A DNA stretch of 64,000 bases from CADEEX01 sp964577955 (GCA_964577955.1 CAZOAZ010000033.1:5604-69603), one strand, 5' to 3'; positions 1 through 10,364 are shown, counted from the stretch's first letter. The notes: generated by a model not told the origin, from the letters alone. Program-made: numbers and translations.

Positions 1-1
1 C

Positions 2-1030
2 CGCGTGCGGCTCGCCCGCGCCATTCCCATCAACGTCGCCATCGTCTTCATCGGCGTCGGCGCGACCACGCTCGTCGCGCCACCCACCGTCTCCCCTGCG
101 CTCCTCTGGAGTGGCGCCGCGGCGGGCACGGTCGTGATGAGCGTCCTGGCCGAGCGCATCCAGCGACGCGCGCGATCCGAGATCGCTCGACAATTGGATG
201 CCCGTCTCGATCTCGCCAACCGCGTCACCACGGCCCTTCAGTTCGCAGCCGCTCCGGACCCGGTCTCTCACCTGGTGGTGCAGGACGCGCAGACCAGCCT
301 CAGCAGGCGCACGCCACGCGAGATCCCGTTCGAAATTGCGCCGGCCATGCGGTGGCTCATCCCGGCAGCGTTCATCGCCGTATTGATGTCCGTGGCAATG
401 AGCAGGACTGGTTCGGCGGGCGACGGCCAATCGCGCCAGAGCGCGATCTTTCTCCCTCGAGCCTCGGCGGGTTCCGCCGCGTCATTGGAGCGCCCGACCG
501 GACAGAACGGCGCTCTCGATCGGCCAACACGAAGCGATGCGCCGGACAGCAGTGGCGCGCCGGCCGTCAGCGCTGCCGTATCCTCCTCAAATCGGAGTTC
601 AGAATCGTCGTCCGCGGCCGGTTCGCCTGGGGCTTCCGCTGCCGCCGACGGACGAAACGACCTCACTGGACAGCCGACCTCGCCGTCGGCTATGCCGGAG
701 AGCGCGCCGAACAGCAGTGCCGCGAACAGGGGCAGCCGTGGCAACGGCTCAACGGTGGGCGGTGCGACGGGAGGCTCGCGTGGCGCCGGCAACGGTCAGG
801 CGACGCAAATGGGTACTGCCGCCGGCGGTGTTCAGGGCGGGCCGCACCTCGATCAGCGTCCAGCCCAGAGCGTCGCGCAGTCGCTCGAGGCCCGACGCGA
901 AATTGCGCGGCGGCGCGCCACCTACTACGAGGCGGCGGTCACCGCGCAGCGCGTGCCGGCCCATCTGCGCAACTACGTCCGCGACTACTTCATTGCCCTT
1001 CGGTCAACCGAGGCCGCCGCACGCCGATGA
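2..1030 (+). CDS. Membrane protein with Ser/Gly-rich domain (5' end cut by window)
   Basis: The reading frame is open to the left edge, so the true start probably lies outside the window; the first in-window start is a GTG at 5. The visible part has two hydrophobic segments near its N-terminus (around residues 6-50), a third around residues 115-130, then a long Ser/Gly/Ala-rich low-complexity stretch (about 140-290) and a charged helical end. Its stop overlaps the ATG of the MoxR gene in an ATGA junction, so it is the leading gene of a MoxR-DUF58-BatA operon. Proteins in this position are often uncharacterised membrane partners of the MoxR ATPase. I do not recognise a family and assign no function beyond membrane anchoring. 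Confidence 0.6.
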   Translation, partial: RVRLARAIPINVAIVFIGVGATTLVAPPTVSPALLWSGAAAGTVVMSVLAERIQRRARSEIARQLDARLDLANRVTTALQFAAAPDPVSHLVVQDAQTSLSRRTPREIPFEIAPAMRWLIPAAFIAVLMSVAMSRTGSAGDGQSRQSAIFLPRASAGSAASLERPTGQNGALDRPTRSDAPDSSGAPAVSAAVSSSNRSSESSSAAGSPGASAAADGRNDLTGQPTSPSAMPESAPNSSAANRGSRGNGSTVGGATGGSRGAGNGQATQMGTAAGGVQGGPHLDQRPAQSVAQSLEARREIARRRATYYEAAVTAQRVPAHLRNYVRDYFIALRSTEAAARR

Positions 1031-2025
1031 CGACATCACCCGAGCGGATCGAATCACACGCGCAAGACTTCCGCGACTGTTTCACCCAGATCAGAAGCGA
1101 GATCAGCCGTGTCTACGTCGGTCCGTCGAAGATCGTCAATCACCTGCTCGTCTGCTTCTTCTGCCAGGGTCACGGACTGATTGAGGGCGCGCCGGGGCTC
1201 GGCAAGACGCTCCTGGTTCGCACGCTGAGCCAGGCGCTGGATCTGCGTTTCGCTCGCATTCAGTGCACGCCGGACCTCATGCCGGCGGACATCACGGGAA
1301 CGAACCTGCTTCTCGAAACACAATCCGGGCTGAAGGACTTTGCGTTCCGGCGTGGCGCGCTCTTCGCCAACATCGTGCTCGCCGACGAGATCAATCGCGC
1401 CACACCGCGCACGCAATCAGCGTTTCTCGAAGCGATGCAGGAACGGCAGGTGACCGTTTTGGGCCAGACGTACACACTCGATCCGCCCTTCTCGGTGTTC
1501 GCGACTCAGAACCCGATCGAGATGGAAGGCACCTACCCGCTGCCCGAGGCGCAGCTCGATCGGTTCTTCTTCAAGCTCACGACCGAGTTTCCGGAGGTCG
1601 ACGACCTTGTCGAAATCATGAATCGAACGACGGGCGCGGAGGATCCGGCAGTCCGGCCTCAGTTCGGTGCGGAGCACGTCTCCGGGTTCGCCGGGCTCAT
1701 CAAGCAGGTGAAGATCGCCGACCCGATCTTGCGTTACCTTCTGCGCCTCGTTCGCGCGACGCATCCCGACACGGCGGGCGCTCCAGCCATCGTCAAGAAG
1801 TTCGTCCGGTACGGTGCGAGCCCGCGCGGCGCCCAGGCCATCATTCTCGCGTCCAAGACGATGGCTCTCCTCGCGGGCCGCTATCACGTCGCGACGGAGG
1901 ACATTCTCGAGGTCGTTGCTCCCGCCCTCGCTCACCGCGTGATCCTGAACTTCCAGGCGCAGATGGAGCAGGTGACAAGTCGCAGCGTCATCGACGCCGT
2001 CCGCGAGCGCATCGAGCAGCCATGA
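1027..2025 (+). CDS. MoxR-family AAA+ ATPase
   Basis: A 332-residue MoxR-type AAA+ ATPase, the usual size of the family. These cytoplasmic ATPases act as chaperones or remodelers for von Willebrand A proteins encoded beside them. Visible motifs are Walker A GAPGLGKT, Walker B LADEINRATPRTQSAFLEAM, and the sensor-1 segment ATQNPIEMEGTYPLPEAQLD, all close to consensus. The ATG at 1027 is chosen because it overlaps the upstream stop (ATGA) and the protein starts directly in the MoxR N-terminal helix; a longer in-frame extension upstream is antisense-like, Arg-rich and not plausible. The gene overlaps the DUF58 gene by four bases, which predicts translational coupling and a shared complex. Confidence 0.95.
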   Translation: MTTSPERIESHAQDFRDCFTQIRSEISRVYVGPSKIVNHLLVCFFCQGHGLIEGAPGLGKTLLVRTLSQALDLRFARIQCTPDLMPADITGTNLLLETQSGLKDFAFRRGALFANIVLADEINRATPRTQSAFLEAMQERQVTVLGQTYTLDPPFSVFATQNPIEMEGTYPLPEAQLDRFFFKLTTEFPEVDDLVEIMNRTTGAEDPAVRPQFGAEHVSGFAGLIKQVKIADPILRYLLRLVRATHPDTAGAPAIVKKFVRYGASPRGAQAIILASKTMALLAGRYHVATEDILEVVAPALAHRVILNFQAQMEQVTSRSVIDAVRERIEQP

Positions 2026-2906
2026 GTCTTTGGGGCCCCGAGCAGTCGCGTCAGCTTGATGCCCTGACGCTCGGGGCCTCGTCGGGACGGCCCGTTGCTC
2101 ATGCCGCCGGCACGCGCGCCGCCCGTGCGCGGGGAGCCGGCGCCGAGTTCCATGATTACCTGGCGTACCAGCCGGGAGATGATCCGCGTTCAATCGACTG
2201 GACCATCCATGCGCGGTTGCGCCAGCTCGTCGTACGAACGAGGCGGGCCGACGCCGTCCTCCGCGCGCATTTGCTGATCGACACCAGCGCTTCGATGAGC
2301 GCTGGCGGCGGCGACCGCTTGGCCTCTGTGTCTGCGCTGGCCGCCGCGCTCGCCTATGTGGCCATTCGACAGCGGGACGCCGTGGGCCTGGCGCTGTTCG
2401 ATGAATCGATCACCGCACGGCTCGCCGCCGCGTCCGGCTGGCAGCAGTTCCCTCACATCGTTCGACTGCTCGACGGCATCCAGGCCGGTGGACGCTCGGA
2501 TCTTGCGCGCGCCCTGACCGACTTCGCCAACTCGGTCAGCAGCCCAGGTCTGGTCGTGGTGATGTCGGACTTCTTTGAAGAGACGGATATTCGCGCAGCC
2601 CTCCGCTATCTGCTGCACAGAGGTTTTACTCCGGCGGTCATTCAGACCGTGACGGCCAACGAAGTCGACCCTCGCTTCGAGGGACCGATCGAGATCGTCG
2701 ACGCCGAAGATCCGAACGGCAGGACTCAGCTCGTACAGCCATCGGTTGTCGCGGCGTATCGCGCGCGCATGCTGGCATGGTCGGCCGACCTCGGTGAATT
2801 CTGCGCCGCCAGGGGCCTGATCTGGCTGCGGCTCGTCGTGCCCTGTCAGTTCGATCAACTGATCGAGCAGAGCATCCGGGCCGGACTCCTCGGCGTCCAG
2901 AGGTAG
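2022..2906 (+). CDS. DUF58 domain protein (vWA-like)
   Basis: A 294-residue DUF58 protein. The DUF58 core is clear: the segment YQPGDDPRSIDW around residues 50-61 is the family signature, followed by a vWA-like fold with DTSASM around residue 86. DUF58 proteins are almost always encoded directly after moxR and are thought to be its partner or substrate, linking it to the membrane-anchored BatA-type proteins downstream. The ATG at 2022 overlaps the moxR stop. Only four bases separate its stop from the next start, so the four genes form one transcript. The molecular role is not known for the family. Confidence 0.92.
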   Translation: MSLWGPEQSRQLDALTLGASSGRPVAHAAGTRAARARGAGAEFHDYLAYQPGDDPRSIDWTIHARLRQLVVRTRRADAVLRAHLLIDTSASMSAGGGDRLASVSALAAALAYVAIRQRDAVGLALFDESITARLAAASGWQQFPHIVRLLDGIQAGGRSDLARALTDFANSVSSPGLVVVMSDFFEETDIRAALRYLLHRGFTPAVIQTVTANEVDPRFEGPIEIVDAEDPNGRTQLVQPSVVAAYRARMLAWSADLGEFCAARGLIWLRLVVPCQFDQLIEQSIRAGLLGVQR

Positions 2907-2910
2907 CGTC

Positions 2911-5900
2911 GTGCTCTTTACGCACCCCTGGGCCTTGTCGCTTCTGTTGCTCCTGCCGTTGCCCTGGTGGTTGAACCGGCATCGGCCACCCACGCGACGC
3001 CTGGTGGTCTCGAACTTGTTCCTCTGGGTAAACGCCAGTGCCGACGCGTCGGACGTGGCCGCCCGTCGGGTGAAATCATCTCTCGTCGCAACTCTACGAA
3101 CGGCGATTCTCGCGGCGCTCATACTCGCGGCGGCGGGTCCGCGGTTCGCGTCGCTCGGACCGCACGCCGCAATCATCCTCGACGTCTCCGCCAGCATGGG
3201 TGCGCGCGACGGGACGACCACTCGCCTCGAATCAGCGAAGGCGCTGGCCGAGCAGACGATCGCGCGGTGGCCATCGAGCACACAGGTCCACCTGATTCGA
3301 GCCGGAGTCGACGCCGCCATCATCGGCGCGTTCACGGTCCGTGACGGCGCGCTCGCGCGCGCACTGGCGGCGCTCGAAGCAACCGCCGGCGCCGGCGATC
3401 TCGAAGCGGCCATTCAGGTCGCCAGTGTGGCGGGCGTCGAACGTGACCACATCCATGTCTTCACTGACCGCTCACTCACCAACGAGAGCGAATCGAGGAA
3501 CGCCAATTGGCACCGCGTGGGTTCGGCTGCCGAGAATCTCGCGCTGTCGATGTTGACGACCGACCAGGCGCCGGGCGACTCGGTGCCTCACGTGTATGCG
3601 GTCCTCCGCAACTTTGGGCGCCTTCCACACGACGCTCGTCTCGTCATCGAGCAGTCTGGACGCACACTCCTCGACGAACCGGCGACGCTTGGTCCCGGCG
3701 GCGAACACACCGCTCGCTTAGCAGTCTCGAGCGAAGGTGCGATCTCTGCGCGCGTCGTGGCCGACGACGCGCTGGCGGTGGACAACGAACGCTTCGCGGT
3801 TGTGCGTCGACGGGAGCCGCTCACCGTGACCGCGTTCGGACCCTTGCCGCGGAGTCTCGAAAGGGCGCTGCGAACGCACAAGGACGTTGTCCTGACGCTG
3901 CAGCCGGCACCGCCTGCCGCGACTCGTGGCTTGAACCCGGGGAGCCGCGGTACGCAGATCGCCGTCTCGCAGGATTGCCGGGCGCTCCGCGCCATTCCCA
4001 CGAACGCGCTGTGCATCCACTCGGGAACCCAACGCCAAGTCGCGGCGCCAATTCGCGTCGATGACGCCAGGCACCCGCTTGCCGGCGGAATCGACGTTGA
4101 GGGCATTCTGGCCGAATCGTTGAGCGCGGACCTCGAGGGTCAGAACCAACACGTTGTGCTCAGCGCCAGCGGAAGACCACTGGTGTTGGCCAACGAACAC
4201 GGCCCCTGGCGCAGCGTCGAATTCGGCATGGCACTCGAGAATTCCGAGTTCAGCTTGTCTGCGGCTTTTCCCGTACTCGTCGCCAACGCCCTCAACTGGC
4301 TGTCGACGACCGACAACGCCCGGGAGATCATCGCTGGCGAGCCGCTGACGTGGCGGCTCCCTGACACATCGACCGCAACCGTTCAGCGCGCCACTGGTCA
4401 GACAGTGCCGGCGCGATTCGAGGACGGACGTCTCACGGTCGTTGACGCGAATTCATCCGGTGTCTATCGCGTGCGCACGTCGGCCGCAGACGAACAATTC
4501 GCGGTCAACCCGCGCATTGAGGGAGAGTCGAACCTTTCGGAAGAACAACCCTCGGCCGCCCGTGACGAGACGGCATCGACCGTGCCTTCCGCCGCATCGT
4601 CGGCTGCCGCTCCAGCGCTGGCCCTTGTGGCCATTGTGCTGCTGGCGCTCGAATCGCGGGCGGCACGAACCTTGACGGTCTTCCACGCCGCAGCCGCCGT
4701 GATGCTGATCGCAGCCGCGACTGGGGTCCGGATTCCGCTGGGCCGCTCGCCGCTGGCTGTGGTTGTCGCCGCCGATGTCTCTGACAGCGTCGTGCCACGT
4801 GACCGTGCCGCGGCGTTCAGGACCGTGGAAGCCTTCACGAAGTCGATGCGTGACGGCGATCGATTCGGACTCGTGACGTTTGGCGCGAGCGCCGCACTCG
4901 AGCGGCGTCCCAGTGAGGACCGGACAGCGCTCACGCGCAGCGCAGCCATCGACGGGAGCAGCACGGACCTCGCCGCCGGATTGAGGCTTGCGGCCGGCGT
5001 CCTGCCCCCGGATCTTCCGGGACGGATTCTGCTACTGAGCGATGGGCGCGAGACCGCGGAACGGGCAGAGGCCACGGTGTCCGGCCTGCACGGGCGAGTG
5101 CCGGTCGACGTGCTCCCGACGGGCGGGCGGGACGAAGAGGCTCAACGTGTCGTCGCTGTCGTCGCTCCGCGAGTGGTTCGCCGAAACGAAAGTTTTCCGA
5201 TTACCGTGCTCCTCGATGGACCGGGGCAACCGAATGCAACGCTGGCGCTTCTTCGGGACGATGCTCAGATTGCCAGCAGTGCGGCAGCGACCGCAGCCGA
5301 GTCGATCGAGTTCGCGGATCGTCTCTCGAACGAAGGGTTCCACGCCTACCGCGCCGTCCTCAACAACTCTGCTGCCGCGGTCCAAGCCCCTGCCCCTGCC
5401 GGTCCCGGCGCGGTTGTCGTCGTCAACGGGGAACCCACCATTCTCGAGATTTCGACCGATCGAGGCGTTCTCGCCTCCACGCTACAAGCAGCGGGAATGC
5501 GGGTGTCGGTCGTATCGCCGGCCGCTGCGCCGCTCGACGACATCGGACTGTCGGGCGTCTCCGCCGTTGTGCTGGACGACGTGGGTGCCGATCGCTTCAC
5601 CGCGGATCAGTTGTCAGCGCTCGCGCGCTACGTGCAACAACGTTCGGGCGGGCTGCTCGTGCTCGGCAGCGCAGGCTCGCTGGCGCTCGACGGATTTCCT
5701 GGCAGCGCGCTCGGCGATGTACTGCCGATCGATCTTCGCCCGCGCGGCGGCAGCGGCTCACCAACGCTCGGGATGGTCGTCGTGTTCGACAAGTCCGGGA
5801 GCATGTCGGAACAAGTCGGGGGCATCCCGAAGATTGCCCTTGCCCGTGCCGCTGTTCGACGAGTGCTGACCGCACTTCCGCCGGGCGACCTGCTCGGCGT

Positions 5901-7155
5901 TGTCGCATTCGACAGAGCCCCAGTCGCCGTTGCTCCTCTCGTACCCGTCCAGAATGCGACAGGTCTCGACGAACGCCTGGGCGCAATCGAACCGGGAGGC
6001 GCGACGGCGATCGGGCCGGCCGCCGAAATGGCCGTCCAGTGGCTTCGCGCTGCAGCGACCAGCGTGGCACGGCGGCACATTCTGCTCGTTTCTGACGGAC
6101 GTTCGTCGGCTGCTGATGGCGAACGGGTTCGCACGGCGGTGACTGGAACCGGAATCACTGTTTCAACGATCGCGATCGGACCTGACGCCGATCGAGCCCT
6201 GCTTCAATCACTGGCGGAAACAACCGGCGGCCGTTCGTACTTCCCGGACGATCCGTCCCTGCTTCCGCAACTCGCCGCCCGAGAAGCCGCACGCAGCGCC
6301 GGCGGTTCTTTCGTCCGCGAGCGCGTCGCGGTGGTCGGAAGCACCAGTCCCATTCTGCGCGGTCTCAGCCAGGAGTCGCTTCCTGGCATCTCGGGGTATG
6401 TCGTCGCCGCAACCAAGCCGAATGCGACGAACGTCCTTTCCTCTCAACGCGGCGATCCGATCCTGGCCGCCGGCCAGGCTGGACTCGGTCGCGTGGCGAC
6501 TTTCACCGCGGATCTTCGGTCGGACGCGACCTCGGCGTTTCGCTCCTGGAGGGACGAACCCCGACTCTGGCTGCAGACGATGGCCTGGCTGGCCCGACGG
6601 ACAGATGCCCAGACACTCGACGTCATGCTCGAAGAACGCGACGCAACGCTGGACATTGGGATCGAAGCGGTTGACGCCGACAACCGGCCGTTGGCGCTCA
6701 CGAATCCGCACGTCACTCTGCGTTCGCCTGATGGTCAGGTCCGCGAGTTCACGTTGTCGGCGGCCGGCCCGGGCCGTTACACCGTATCGGTGCCCGTCCG
6801 GCAGGTTGGACCGTATGTGGCGACGGCGAGCGCGGTCGGCACCGACGGTATGGAGCGGCATGCAACCGGCGCACTGTATTGGACCGCGGACCGCGAACGC
6901 ACGTCTCGCGGCATCGACCAACGAAAGCTGCAGCGGTTGGCGGACCTGTCGGGAGGACGGATGCTGACGGCGTTGGAGAGTCCGTTCGAACGGCAGCGGC
7001 CGTGGCGGACGGCGAATCCACTCGAATGGCTCATTGGTCTCGCGCTTTCTTTGTTCGTTTTGTACCTTCTGAAAGGCGATCTTCGAGAGGTCATTAGTCT
7101 GCCGAACCGCTTCCTTCGCGACCGCCGTACTGTGCAACCACGCGCCATGGCGTAG
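2911..7155 (+). CDS. Giant BatA-like fusion protein with three vWA domains
   Basis: A 1414-residue membrane protein starting at GTG four bases after DUF58. Residues 1-80 are a BatA/aerotolerance-type N-terminus with two hydrophobic segments. A first vWA domain has a metal-site DVSASM at residue 91. A Ser/Ala-rich linker and two TM helices (about 565-610) lead to a second vWA with DVSDS near 621, a glutamine-amidotransferase-like segment near 885-925, and a third vWA with DKSGSMS at 960. A single TM helix lies near 1370-1390. In related operons the two halves are normally separate genes, so this looks like a gene fusion placed in the cell envelope with vWA domains outside. Function is inferred from the MoxR context (envelope stress or complex assembly) and remains open. 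Confidence 0.85.
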   Translation: MLFTHPWALSLLLLLPLPWWLNRHRPPTRRLVVSNLFLWVNASADASDVAARRVKSSLVATLRTAILAALILAAAGPRFASLGPHAAIILDVSASMGARDGTTTRLESAKALAEQTIARWPSSTQVHLIRAGVDAAIIGAFTVRDGALARALAALEATAGAGDLEAAIQVASVAGVERDHIHVFTDRSLTNESESRNANWHRVGSAAENLALSMLTTDQAPGDSVPHVYAVLRNFGRLPHDARLVIEQSGRTLLDEPATLGPGGEHTARLAVSSEGAISARVVADDALAVDNERFAVVRRREPLTVTAFGPLPRSLERALRTHKDVVLTLQPAPPAATRGLNPGSRGTQIAVSQDCRALRAIPTNALCIHSGTQRQVAAPIRVDDARHPLAGGIDVEGILAESLSADLEGQNQHVVLSASGRPLVLANEHGPWRSVEFGMALENSEFSLSAAFPVLVANALNWLSTTDNAREIIAGEPLTWRLPDTSTATVQRATGQTVPARFEDGRLTVVDANSSGVYRVRTSAADEQFAVNPRIEGESNLSEEQPSAARDETASTVPSAASSAAAPALALVAIVLLALESRAARTLTVFHAAAAVMLIAAATGVRIPLGRSPLAVVVAADVSDSVVPRDRAAAFRTVEAFTKSMRDGDRFGLVTFGASAALERRPSEDRTALTRSAAIDGSSTDLAAGLRLAAGVLPPDLPGRILLLSDGRETAERAEATVSGLHGRVPVDVLPTGGRDEEAQRVVAVVAPRVVRRNESFPITVLLDGPGQPNATLALLRDDAQIASSAAATAAESIEFADRLSNEGFHAYRAVLNNSAAAVQAPAPAGPGAVVVVNGEPTILEISTDRGVLASTLQAAGMRVSVVSPAAAPLDDIGLSGVSAVVLDDVGADRFTADQLSALARYVQQRSGGLLVLGSAGSLALDGFPGSALGDVLPIDLRPRGGSGSPTLGMVVVFDKSGSMSEQVGGIPKIALARAAVRRVLTALPPGDLLGVVAFDRAPVAVAPLVPVQNATGLDERLGAIEPGGATAIGPAAEMAVQWLRAAATSVARRHILLVSDGRSSAADGERVRTAVTGTGITVSTIAIGPDADRALLQSLAETTGGRSYFPDDPSLLPQLAAREAARSAGGSFVRERVAVVGSTSPILRGLSQESLPGISGYVVAATKPNATNVLSSQRGDPILAAGQAGLGRVATFTADLRSDATSAFRSWRDEPRLWLQTMAWLARRTDAQTLDVMLEERDATLDIGIEAVDADNRPLALTNPHVTLRSPDGQVREFTLSAAGPGRYTVSVPVRQVGPYVATASAVGTDGMERHATGALYWTADRERTSRGIDQRKLQRLADLSGGRMLTALESPFERQRPWRTANPLEWLIGLALSLFVLYLLKGDLREVISLPNRFLRDRRTVQPRAMA

Positions 7156-7210
7156 AAATTCGAAAGAATTGATAGCCGGAATGAGAATTGGTAGTTCGAG
7201 GTCCTTTTGT

Positions 7211-10200
7211 ATGACGCAACGACGCTATGCAACTTCAGCGCGCACGGCCGCACTCGCCGTGCTCGCGGCCTTCATCGCGGTCGCTTCAGCCAGTGCCCAG
7301 GTCACGACCGGCACGTTGATCGGCCACATCACCGACGCGACAGGTCAGCCGCTCTTCAAGGCGGCGGTCCGAGTCGAGGATGCGGCTCACGGCGTCTCAC
7401 GAACAGCGTCGACCGATGAGCTCGGCTTCTACCGGTTTAGCGATCTGCCGCCGGCGATGTACGCGGTGCAGGCCGAAATGTCCGGCTTTCAGCGGCTGAA
7501 CCGCAGCAACATCGCGGTCGCCGTGGACTCGACGGTGCGCGTCGATCTCCAGTTGGCCCTTGGCACGCTGACATCGACCGTCGACGTCACGGCAACGGCG
7601 ACGCCGGCCCAGACCACGTCGGGCGGCCTTGGCACCGTCGTCAGCCGCCAGCGGATCGATACGCTGCCGCTCAACCGGCGCGATTTTTTCCAACTCGCCC
7701 TGCTGTCCCCTGGGGCCTCGAGCCCAGTCGACGGATCGGAACTCTCGTCGCGCGGCGGGTTCGCTATGCACGCCAACGGGGCCCGTGAAGAGTCGAACGA
7801 CTTTCTCCTCGACGGCGTCGACAACAACGACCCGTACGTGAACCGCTACGTGGTGCAGCCGTCGATCGACAGCGTGGAAGAGTTCAAAGTTGCGACCAAC
7901 AGTTACAGCGCCGAATATGGGCGCAACGCCGGCGGGCAGATCAACATCGTCACGCGGCGCGGCACGAACGACCTTCACGGCTTCGGCTACGAGTATTTCC
8001 GGAACGACGCCCTCGACGCGGCCAACTACTTTGCCGAGGGCGACACCGAGCCGTTCAGCCGCAATCAGTTCGGCGGCGGCATCGGCGGGCCGCTGAGGAC
8101 CGACCGCACGTTCTTCTTCGGCGCGGTGGACGCGCTCCGTCAGCGCCAGACGCTGAGCCGTCAGGGGATCGTCCCGACGTTCGAGCAGCGGGGCGGCAAC
8201 CTGGCGGGCATGGCCACGGCGATCGATCCGTTCACGGGCGCCCCATTTGCCAACAACCGGATTCCCGACGGACGGATCTCGCAAGTCGCTCGGCGCGTGC
8301 TTGCGCTCTTTCCAGAAGCGAACCGTGCCGGCTCGCCGAACTACCTTGGACAGCCGGTGCAGCGCGAGGATCAGACGCAGGCGAACGTCCGCGTCGATCA
8401 CCGAATCGCCACCAGCGACCAGTTGCTGTTCCGCTACAGCGATGGGCAGTCGGAGCTGCTCGCCCCATATACGGAGGGCACGGGGGTCACCGCCGGCTTT
8501 GGCGAGATTGCCACCGACCGCACTTGGAATTTCACCGGACAGCACCAGCGCATGTTCGGCAACAACGCCAACAACTCATTGCGGTTCGCCGTGCACGGAT
8601 TCTCGCGTGACGTGCTCACCGAAAACCACGAGACGAACGTCGGTGCAGCCTGGAACGTCAACTGGCTGAACGTACCGGCGGAAGCGCAGGGCTATCCGAT
8701 CATCGACGTGGCCGGCTTCTCCCGCATCGGCGACGCGTTCTCACTGCCGCTCCTGCGTGACACCCGCACCTATCAGATCGCCGACGACTTCTCCCTCGCA
8801 CGCGGCTCGCACCTCTTCAAGATGGGCGCGGAATTCCGGAAGATCGCGCTGGACAGCCAGCTCGATCTCTTTGCGCGCGGGCAGATGTCGTTCAGCGGCG
8901 CCATTACCGGCAATGCGCTGGCTGACCTGCTGCTCGGATTCCCCTCGTTCGGCCTCCAGGCGCAGGCGGACAATCCGATTCACATGCGGACCCACGCGTT
9001 CTCGGCCTACGTGCAGGACACCTGGCAGGCTCGTCCCAGTCTGACGCTGAACCTCGGCGTCCGCTATCAGTACGACTCGCCGCCGGTCGACGAATTCGAT
9101 GGCATGTCGGCCTACGACCCGGCCACGCGCAGCCTCGCCAGGGTCGGCACCAACGGTGTCTCGCGGTCCGGCTTGTCGGCCGACACCAACAACATCGCGC
9201 CGCGCCTGGGCTTCAGCTGGAACGCCGCGGAGAAAACGGTCATTCGCGGCGGATACGGCATCTACTACGACTCCGGGATGCTGACCGTGAACACGTCGCA
9301 GTACTTCAACCCGCCGCAGTTCAACCTGCGAATCTTCTTTCCCACCGCGCAGGGGCTGCTGACGCTTAACGACCCGTTCCCGCTCTCGCGCGGCATCGTC
9401 CCGCCGCCGACGCTCAGCGCCCTGAGCCCGGACATCGTCGGTGGCTACCTGCAGCACTGGAACGGCGCGGTTCAGCGCGAAGTTCCGTCGCTCGGCACGC
9501 TGACGGTCGCCTACGCTGGATCGAAGGGCTCGAATCTGATCCGGCCGAGAAATCTCAATCAGGCCAGACCGGGAGCCGGCGACGTGCAGGCGCGCCGGCC
9601 CAATCCGGCCTTCGCGGACATCTTCTTCGTCGAGAGCGCCGGCAGCTCGCGCTACGACTCCCTGCAGCTCGCCTTCGATCGGCCACTGAGCCGCCGGATC
9701 TCGATGCTGGCTTCGTACACGCTCGCGCAGTCGAATGACGATGCCTCGGCGTTCCTGGGAACCCCGTCAGACAAGAACCTGCCGCAGGACAGCACCAACC
9801 CCGACGCGGAATGGGGTCCGTCGAACTACGACATCCGCCACCGGTTCACGCTGGCTTACATCATCCAGCTGCCGCAGGAGCATGCCTGGACGCGCAACAC
9901 GCAAATCCAGGGAATCACCACGCTCCACTCCGGACAGCCGTTCACGCCGCTCCTCCGCTTCGACAACAGCAACACCGGCAATGTCGGCGGCAGTACGGCC
10001 GGCTCGGATCGCCCGAATGTCTCAGGCGAAACGTCACTCGACAATCCCTCGCCCGATGAGTGGTTCAACACCGCGGCGTTCTCGGTGCCGGCGCGCTACA
10101 CCTTCGGAAATGCCGGGAGGAACAGTCTCCGTGGGCCGGGGTACGCGTCGTTCGACCTCGCCGTGTCGCGCCGCATTCCGTTCGGCACGCAGGCGGTCAC

Positions 10201-10345
10201 GCTCGAATTCCAGGTGTTCAACCTGTTCGATCGCGCGAACTTCGATCTGCCCGAGCACAACGCCGACGAGCCGGCGACGTTCGGTCGCATCTTCTCGGCC
10301 AAGGCGCCGCGCGAGCTCCAGCTGACCGCGCGCTTCACGTTCTAG
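7211..10345 (+). CDS. Oar-like TonB-dependent receptor with carboxypeptidase-regulatory domain
   Basis: A 1044-residue outer-membrane receptor. The ATG at 7211 is preferred over one at 7169 because it starts a classic signal peptide ending in ASASAQ and has GAGG upstream. Residues about 35-115 are a CarboxypepD_reg-like beta-sandwich, followed by a plug (NGAREESNDFLLDGVDNNDP at about residue 193) and a long beta-barrel ending in a terminal Phe. This Oar/TonB architecture is strongly expanded in Acidobacteriota, where substrates are mostly unknown, probably oligosaccharides, peptides or siderophores. It sits alone after the MoxR operon, and a palindromic element follows at the convergent junction. 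Substrate cannot be read from the sequence. Confidence 0.92.
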   Translation: MTQRRYATSARTAALAVLAAFIAVASASAQVTTGTLIGHITDATGQPLFKAAVRVEDAAHGVSRTASTDELGFYRFSDLPPAMYAVQAEMSGFQRLNRSNIAVAVDSTVRVDLQLALGTLTSTVDVTATATPAQTTSGGLGTVVSRQRIDTLPLNRRDFFQLALLSPGASSPVDGSELSSRGGFAMHANGAREESNDFLLDGVDNNDPYVNRYVVQPSIDSVEEFKVATNSYSAEYGRNAGGQINIVTRRGTNDLHGFGYEYFRNDALDAANYFAEGDTEPFSRNQFGGGIGGPLRTDRTFFFGAVDALRQRQTLSRQGIVPTFEQRGGNLAGMATAIDPFTGAPFANNRIPDGRISQVARRVLALFPEANRAGSPNYLGQPVQREDQTQANVRVDHRIATSDQLLFRYSDGQSELLAPYTEGTGVTAGFGEIATDRTWNFTGQHQRMFGNNANNSLRFAVHGFSRDVLTENHETNVGAAWNVNWLNVPAEAQGYPIIDVAGFSRIGDAFSLPLLRDTRTYQIADDFSLARGSHLFKMGAEFRKIALDSQLDLFARGQMSFSGAITGNALADLLLGFPSFGLQAQADNPIHMRTHAFSAYVQDTWQARPSLTLNLGVRYQYDSPPVDEFDGMSAYDPATRSLARVGTNGVSRSGLSADTNNIAPRLGFSWNAAEKTVIRGGYGIYYDSGMLTVNTSQYFNPPQFNLRIFFPTAQGLLTLNDPFPLSRGIVPPPTLSALSPDIVGGYLQHWNGAVQREVPSLGTLTVAYAGSKGSNLIRPRNLNQARPGAGDVQARRPNPAFADIFFVESAGSSRYDSLQLAFDRPLSRRISMLASYTLAQSNDDASAFLGTPSDKNLPQDSTNPDAEWGPSNYDIRHRFTLAYIIQLPQEHAWTRNTQIQGITTLHSGQPFTPLLRFDNSNTGNVGGSTAGSDRPNVSGETSLDNPSPDEWFNTAAFSVPARYTFGNAGRNSLRGPGYASFDLAVSRRIPFGTQAVTLEFQVFNLFDRANFDLPEHNADEPATFGRIFSAKAPRELQLTARFTF

Positions 10346-10364
10346 TCCGTTCAACAGTACGTGG

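Noticed and set aside
2190..3413. 407-codon open frame on the minus strand
   Set aside because: Lies opposite DUF58 and BatA-like genes; low-complexity Ala/Arg/Ser composition without domains.
7168..7196. TTGATA with 17-base spacer before the TonB receptor
   Set aside because: The -10 candidate TAGTTC is too poor to call.
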